This document shows positions 58,493 to 64,000 of a stretch of DNA of 64,000 bases, one piece after another. The stretch spans positions 15,123,962-15,187,961 of the forward strand of contig CM077826.1 in the NCBI GenBank assembly GCA_039720395.1. Reading direction: 5' to 3'. Under the pieces are notes generated by a model. The model was not told the origin of the DNA. It was given only the letters and a program-made list of their open reading frames with translations, and ran no database searches. Source of the DNA: Liquidambar formosana. Its lineage: Eukaryota; Streptophyta; Magnoliopsida; Saxifragales; Altingiaceae. Positions within the stretch are counted from its first letter, which is position 1, and every line of letters starts with the position of its first letter. The translations under genes were made by a program, and so were the position numbers.

Positions 58493-61400
58493 AATTAAAA
58501 CATTTTATCAAATTAAAGAGAATGCGAGGACAATAAATTTTGGCTAAATAATTTAGGCAATTAAAGGAGTTGGAATCTCTCAAACCATATTTCAAATCTC
58601 TTTATTTACTTGAGTGACTACATTGTTTAATCAATGTGGAATATTATCGACTTTGACCCCTAGGTCTCGGCAAAAAACTAAATAAATAAACTTTGCCCCC
58701 GAGGTTAATTCTGTTAATATCGTAATTTATGGAAGACTTCTCTCACAAAAGTCTGGAGTCATGTGGCCATGAATGTGCAGCCGTACTGCTGTCGTAATGA
58801 ATTGGGTGAAGTCAACAATATGATCATGTCAAGGAAATTGCAATTCCAGGAATTGTCAGTCACAGAAATATGACCAAGAATAAAAATATAAAATATAGAA
58901 AAGCTTGCATTTCAAAGGGTAGACAAATCTCCATGTCCTTTTCAAAAATTACTACTCCGTATTGCCAGGTAATCAATACAATTTGGACAAAATTAATAAT
59001 GTATTTATAATTTTTAAAAAATATTAGGTATCAGGCAAAAAAAAAAAAAAAAAAAAGGTGTTTAAAATGGTCCCAATATTCAGGGTAAACAAACAATGTA
59101 CGTGTATCCAATTAGAAGATGTTGCACCTTAGAGATTTGAACCAATATTATTTGTGGCACGGCTTACTTCTAAAACCCCTTCAAATAGACAACTAGACAT
59201 ATAGTTCAGCACTGCAGCCAAGTTGTCAATTTATCCCCATGCCCGTGGGAGAAACAATGTTCATTAAGCAAGAAAAAAAAAATACGAATACAAATACAAA
59301 TAAAAATTTTAAAAAAAATAAAAATAAAAATGACAAAGACCCAATATATGGGCTAGGCTGCCCAGGGCTGTTATGTTATTTTAATAAAAATAATATACTT
59401 TTTTCTTTCATCTCACAAAGATAGATCATGTTTGACAAAATATACAATTTAAGAAAAATCATTCTTACAACCGCATGCACTATTCCCCAATCTTTTTTTT
59501 TTTTTTTTTGGGGAAGAAAATAAGATAAATTAAAGAGAATTAAAGTTTAATACAATGAATTAGAGAAATCCCCCCATGGTCTTCTAATAGAAACCTCTTA
59601 CAAATAATCTGGAGCGAAATAATTTTTCTAAACCATAGAACCCATACAATTATTAGGAATTTTACATATGAAGGAACATATGCATGAAGACTTAATTTTA
59701 ATCAAGCATATGTACATATAGACAAACATGGTAGAGGAAAAGTGGACATATGGAGCTTGAGCACAAAGCAAACTATTCTCTCAAACAATTTGAGATGAAA
59801 GGCGTAATTGGGTTGGTTATGGAAAATTTATAACTTGGAGTACATGTCTTGAATACATTGTGTCCTTTTCTCACATCCCACATATCATGTGTTGATCACG
59901 TGATGGGTGAATGTGATGTTGGGATCTGTTGTAAACTTTTGAATTGGGTGTATTTATCATATTGATACAATTTTTTTTTGGCTAATTAAAAAAAAAAAGA
60001 AAAAGAAAAAAAAAAAACGCCATCATTCACCATGCTAGGGAACATGAATGGAAACCTAACCCAGCTTGGGAAAATATCTGCTAACCTACTTAACCATGGC
60101 AGGGGAGACATGCATGCTGAGATCTAGATTAGGTCAGACGTCCACATCGTTAACCGAACTCCAATACTGCTATTGCTATAATAAATGTTGAATCACCAAA
60201 AAAACAACAACAACTACTGCTATTGCTATAATAAATGTTGAATCACCAAAAAAACAATAACAACAACAACAACAACGTTTTTATCAAATTAATGAGAATG
60301 TGAGGAGAATAAGTTTTGACTAAATAATTTGAGCAAAGGAATTGGAATCTTGCAAACCATATTTCAAATTACCCAAAATTCAAATATCATATTACTTAAC
60401 TCATTTGTTCAAATTTTGTTTCTTCATATTGGTATGAAAATCATTTGAACTAATTATAAATTTCACTAAAAATATTAACACGACATATTACATCATCAAC
60501 CACGTTAGTGAATTAGACGAATTAAATGAATTTGGACAGAAAGACCTGCAACACGTACTAGATCATTCAGGGTACCATCTTTGTCGTGTTAGAAAAGGTC
60601 CAGGTCCACATAAACTCTCTTTATTTACTGGAGTGACTACAAGCTAATGTATTCATACTCTAATACATTTCTAGTGCGGGGCGAAACTTACTTGTTTAAT
60701 CAAAATGTGGAGTATTGACTTTGACCCCAAGGTCTCAGCAAAAATATAAATAAATAAACAAACTTTACCTCCGAGGTTAATTCTGTTAATATTGTAATTG
60801 ATGGAAGCTTCTGTCCACAAAAGTCTGGAGCCATGTGGCCATGAATGCGCAGCCGTACTGCTGTCGTCATAAATTTGGTAAAGTCAACAATATGATCATG
60901 TCAAGGAAGAAATTGCCATCCCGGGAATTGTCAGTCATAGGAATATGACCAAGAATAAAAAATAATAATAATAAATAAAAAAGCTTGCATTTCAAAGGGT
61001 TAGACTAATCTCCATCTCCTTTTGAAAAATTATTAGTCCCTATTACCAAGTAATTAATACAATTTGGAAAAAATTACTAATGTATCTATAATTTTATAAA
61101 AATATTAGGTATCAGCAATGGAAATGGAAAGAGCAACAACTCACCCCCAAAAAAAAAATTTAAAAAAACTCGAGAGGCAAAAAAAAGGGTAATACGGTCC
61201 CATAACTAAAAAAAATAAACTGTTACTTATCCAAAAATAAATAAATAGACTAGAATTCATCGTGCCCAATATTCTGGTTTAATAAAAAAAATGTGTATCA
61301 ACAACTTTCATTTATGATAAATGTTGCAAGTTCAGAGATTTGAACCAATATTTGTGGCATAGTTTACTTCTAAAACCCCTTTATATATAATTATATAGGA

Positions 61401-62474
61401 CCTATTTGGAAACTTAAAAAACTAGATCAGATTAGATCTGATTCACAACTGTTATCTGGTTTTTAAATAAGCAAACTCATAGTTTATTTGAAAAAAGAAA
61501 ACTATATTTATGCCTCATTTCTAAACAGTATAAAATTAAAATTGACCAGACTTATTTTCAATTAACCAAGTTTTAGATTTACCAAACAACCCCATAGTTT
61601 AGCACTTCAGCCAAGTTGTCAATTTATCACCATGCCCCGTGGGGGAAACAATGTTCATTTAGTAAAAAATCAAAGCAAATACAAATACAGGAAAAAATTT
61701 TTGAAAAAAAGACCCAATAAATGGGCAGGCCAGGGCAAACTGCCCTATTTTAATAAAAATAATATATATTTTTAATAATATGCATGTAATTATTGGTATT
61801 TGCAACAAATGTATAGTTATTGCATAATTACCATTTGTTATCAATATATGGGAAAGATCCTCTCTAGTATTGTTTATTATTGGATATGATTTCCACCATC
61901 CAATGATAGATTTCATCAGAGATGGATGGTGGAGGTCATGTTAAGTAGAAATATTACTGGAAAGGCCAGATCCATGTCATTGACTATATGTACTAGCTTT
62001 GCTAATTGAGATATTCTACTACTACTATTTTGTTGCAAGATGCACAATATAATTATATATAATTATATTCCCATCAACACGTGTTGATATAAATTATATC
62101 ACTACATATTTACCTGATCATCATCCTATTTAACACAAATCATCTTAAAGAAGATGAGATATCCATACCTCAACCTGCCACTTCGCTTTTAATATTGTTT
62201 CGTTACTATATTTTATTATGATTTTTATTTCTAATTTTTCTTGAGAATCCCAACCGGGCTTGTTAGGTAGTATTTCAGTTTGTGATAGGCTTGGCTTGAA
62301 CTTTGTCACAGCACATCCCGGATAGACAGGACCCAATAAATAATAATTTTCCTCAATAGTTTCATATACTGGGTTTCATTATCCTTCATTCACTAAAACA
62401 CTTGATTGGAAATTGTCCAACAAGCTGTGCGGAGAACGTCTCCAAGTCCTTTGAAAATTTAGAGGGTAATGATA
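58493..62474. other. Unit B2, end of first and whole of second internal subcopy
   Basis: 58495-59235 and 60285-61400 are both copies of 48300-49400; 59490-60280 and 55140-55830 are copies of 47510-48300. The B2 segment was therefore duplicated again in tandem. Short imperfect doublets occur (60165-60250: TACTGCTATTGCTATAATAA twice). No gene. Confidence 0.6.
62068..62126 (-). mobile_element. Palindrome-ended MITE, short deletion form, second copy
   Basis: CCCATCAACACGTGTTGATA, then a TATAAATTATATCA core, then TTTACCTGATCATCATCC. The counterpart of 50104-50169. Confidence 0.55.
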
Positions 62475-62727
62475 TTGGATTTGGATTTGCTCAAGTTGAG
62501 GGGTTCAACTGGATGCTCAAGTTGCCATTGGATTTCTGCCATGTGGACAAATGAATCTTCAATGGCTGGGATGAGAATAGGATGAGAAGACTTGACCATG
62601 TGCAGAAAAGCCTAACGGCGTTAGCTGGGATGGAAGTGAAAAAGTAAAACGGTGCCGTTTTATTTGCAAAGACAAAACGAAAAAGGAGGGAAGGAGGGAC
62701 CATCCAGATCTGGTTTTCGAATCCCTT

Positions 62728-62767
<40 letters not shown>

Positions 62768-63691
62768 GCAATCAGTCTCCAATTTTTCCCCTTTTTTTTA
62801 TCCATGGAAAACATATGAACGCCTTCCCTCAATAAATTCAATGTGTAAAATTAGATTGCACCATAAAGGAAATTAAAGTAACTGGTGCCACTGGAGAAAC
62901 TGGAGTCACTTGTCTACTTATTATAGGGTTTGAATCAAGGGTTATTGTGACTATAGAAATGCTTGATATATTTTTAACCTGAAGGAAGAGGATGCAAATT
63001 AGGCGAGTGCGATCAGAGTCTCAAGAAAAATAGCTTGACTAGACGTACAAACAACAAAACATAAAAACATTAAGTCAATGATCCAACGAACCAGAAAACC
63101 AAATCTGCGATTCCCGAGGCTATTTCCACTTGTAGGAAGAAGCGAGCCCTGACTTGCATTGAGAGAATTTCGAATTTCTGCAGATGAGTCAAGAATGGGC
63201 TATGAGAGGTACAAATACACCTTAAGATTTTTATAATTGTTAGTTGCCTGCACAGTTCTAATTTCACTGTTAAGTTGAAGGAGCCTCTCAGGAACGTGCG
63301 TCCTCAGATTGACAAACACACTTCTCCTATCTGTCATATCAAACTAGCAGAATAACTGAGAAAGAGAGACTGACTGCCGGCGATAATGGAGACTAACTGC
63401 CGGCGAGAATGGAGAGATAGAGAGAGGAGGAGGAGGAGGAGGAGGGATTCGAAAACCAGATCTGGATGCTCCGTCCCCCCCCTTTTCGTTTTGTTTTTGC
63501 AAATAAAACGACATCGTTTTACTTTTTCACTTCCATCCCAGCTAACGCCGTTAGGCTTCTCTGCATAGGGTCAACCCTTCTTATCCCATTCCCATCCCAG
63601 CCATTGAAGATTCAATCGTCCACGTGGCAGAAATCCAATGGCAACTTGAGCATCCAGTTGAATTCCTCAACTTGAGCAAATCCAAATCCAA
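62475..63691. mobile_element. Long-TIR element
   Basis: TTGGATTTGGATTTGCTCAA on the left pairs with the right end, and the arms stay highly similar for more than 200 bp (both contain CTTCAATGGCTGGGATG and AGCCTAACGGCGTTAGCTGG). Direct repeat TGATA on both sides (62470-62474, 63692-63696). The sister site at 50650 (CAATGATACATGC) is empty. A CT repeat (62730-62763) lies inside the left arm; the right arm has a GA/GGA counterpart. Superfamily unclear because the duplication is only 5 bp. Confidence 0.8.
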
Positions 63692-63956
63692 TGATATTTG
63701 CCTAGTAGCTTACATGGCACAGATACGGACATGTGTTTGTGTTGGAGTGGCCATCACAAATTATCGTGCTTGCCGACATTTATTATTTGGTATCAAGTCC
63801 TTGAAAATTTTATTGATCGATCATAAGCTCAAAAAATACATCAATTTTTCTAATACAAGTCTCAAATTACCTCAAAAACAGCCACAAATTATTGTACTAC
63901 AGATCACAAGAAGTACCAGAAATGAAATCATCCCTCTCTATCTAAAGAAAGAAACC

Positions 63957-64000
63957 CATGGCAATGGGCAACAAAGTGACAAAGAAGCTAGCAAAAACAG
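63957..64000 (-). pseudogene. Start of a second orphan phytocyanin tail (runs off the window)
   Basis: CCATGGCAATGGGCAACAAA and the following bases match 50917-50960, the C-terminal end of the phytocyanin-tail fragment. The 270 bp before it also match 50640-50916. The rest lies beyond base 64000. Confidence 0.7.

Noticed and set aside
62491..62841. 116-residue minus-strand frame with Arg-Glu repeats
   Set aside because: The repeat is translation of a CT microsatellite inside a TIR arm.
1..64000. CRISPR arrays, bacterial operons, rRNA and tRNA genes
   Set aside because: None seen. Direct repeats here are tandem satellites or transposon parts, and tRNA-like boxes occur only within SINE-like sequences.

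Overview
The window is nuclear DNA of a flowering plant, most likely a eudicot. It is AT-rich and intron-bearing, with few genes and many nested transposable elements. The recognisable genes are plant-specific or plant-typed: an AHP6-type pseudo-histidine phosphotransfer protein, LURP-one-related (LOR) proteins, a FAR1/FRS-type MULE transposase and stellacyanin-like phytocyanins. The species cannot be told from the sequence alone.

Layout. 1-712: last three exons of an AHP6-like gene (+). 1.7-6.6 kb: hairpin and tandem repeats plus small TIR elements. 6.6-38.9 kb: a LOR neighbourhood duplicated more than once. LOR-1 (10.8-12.2 kb) has a 1-bp frameshift. LOR-2 (24.7-26.6 kb) is intact. LOR-3 (34.8-35.2 kb) is exon 2 only. 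The copies have since diverged by insertions whose empty sites survive in the sister copy: a hAT MITE, three solo-LTR-like elements, fold-back MULE MITEs and two Helitrons. Between LOR-1 and LOR-2 lies a 4.74-kb Mutator-like element (14714-19456). It has 100-bp terminal inverted repeats and an intact FAR1-type transposase gene on the minus strand, and is the most notable single object here.

38.9-42.3 kb holds a MULE with a nested fold-back MITE and no recognised gene. 42.3-64 kb is a second tandem duplication, about 9 and 13 kb per copy, carrying two almost identical two-exon phytocyanin genes on the minus strand (45.5-47.0 and 53.2-54.7 kb). Each is followed by an orphan copy of the phytocyanin C-terminal tail (50.9 kb, and 63.95 kb running off the window). 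The second copy was itself internally duplicated and invaded by a TIR element carrying a broken ribosomal protein L27a fragment (55834-56781), a MULE with doubled arms (57010-58483) and a long-TIR element (62475-63691).

The genes do not form a pathway. The AHP6-like gene belongs to cytokinin signalling, LOR proteins are usually discussed in defence, and phytocyanins are GPI-anchored cell-surface copper proteins. What links the window is mechanism: local duplication followed by transposon insertion, with paralogous empty sites that fix many insertion boundaries to the base. Splice sites and boundaries were read by eye; no alignment or database search was run.
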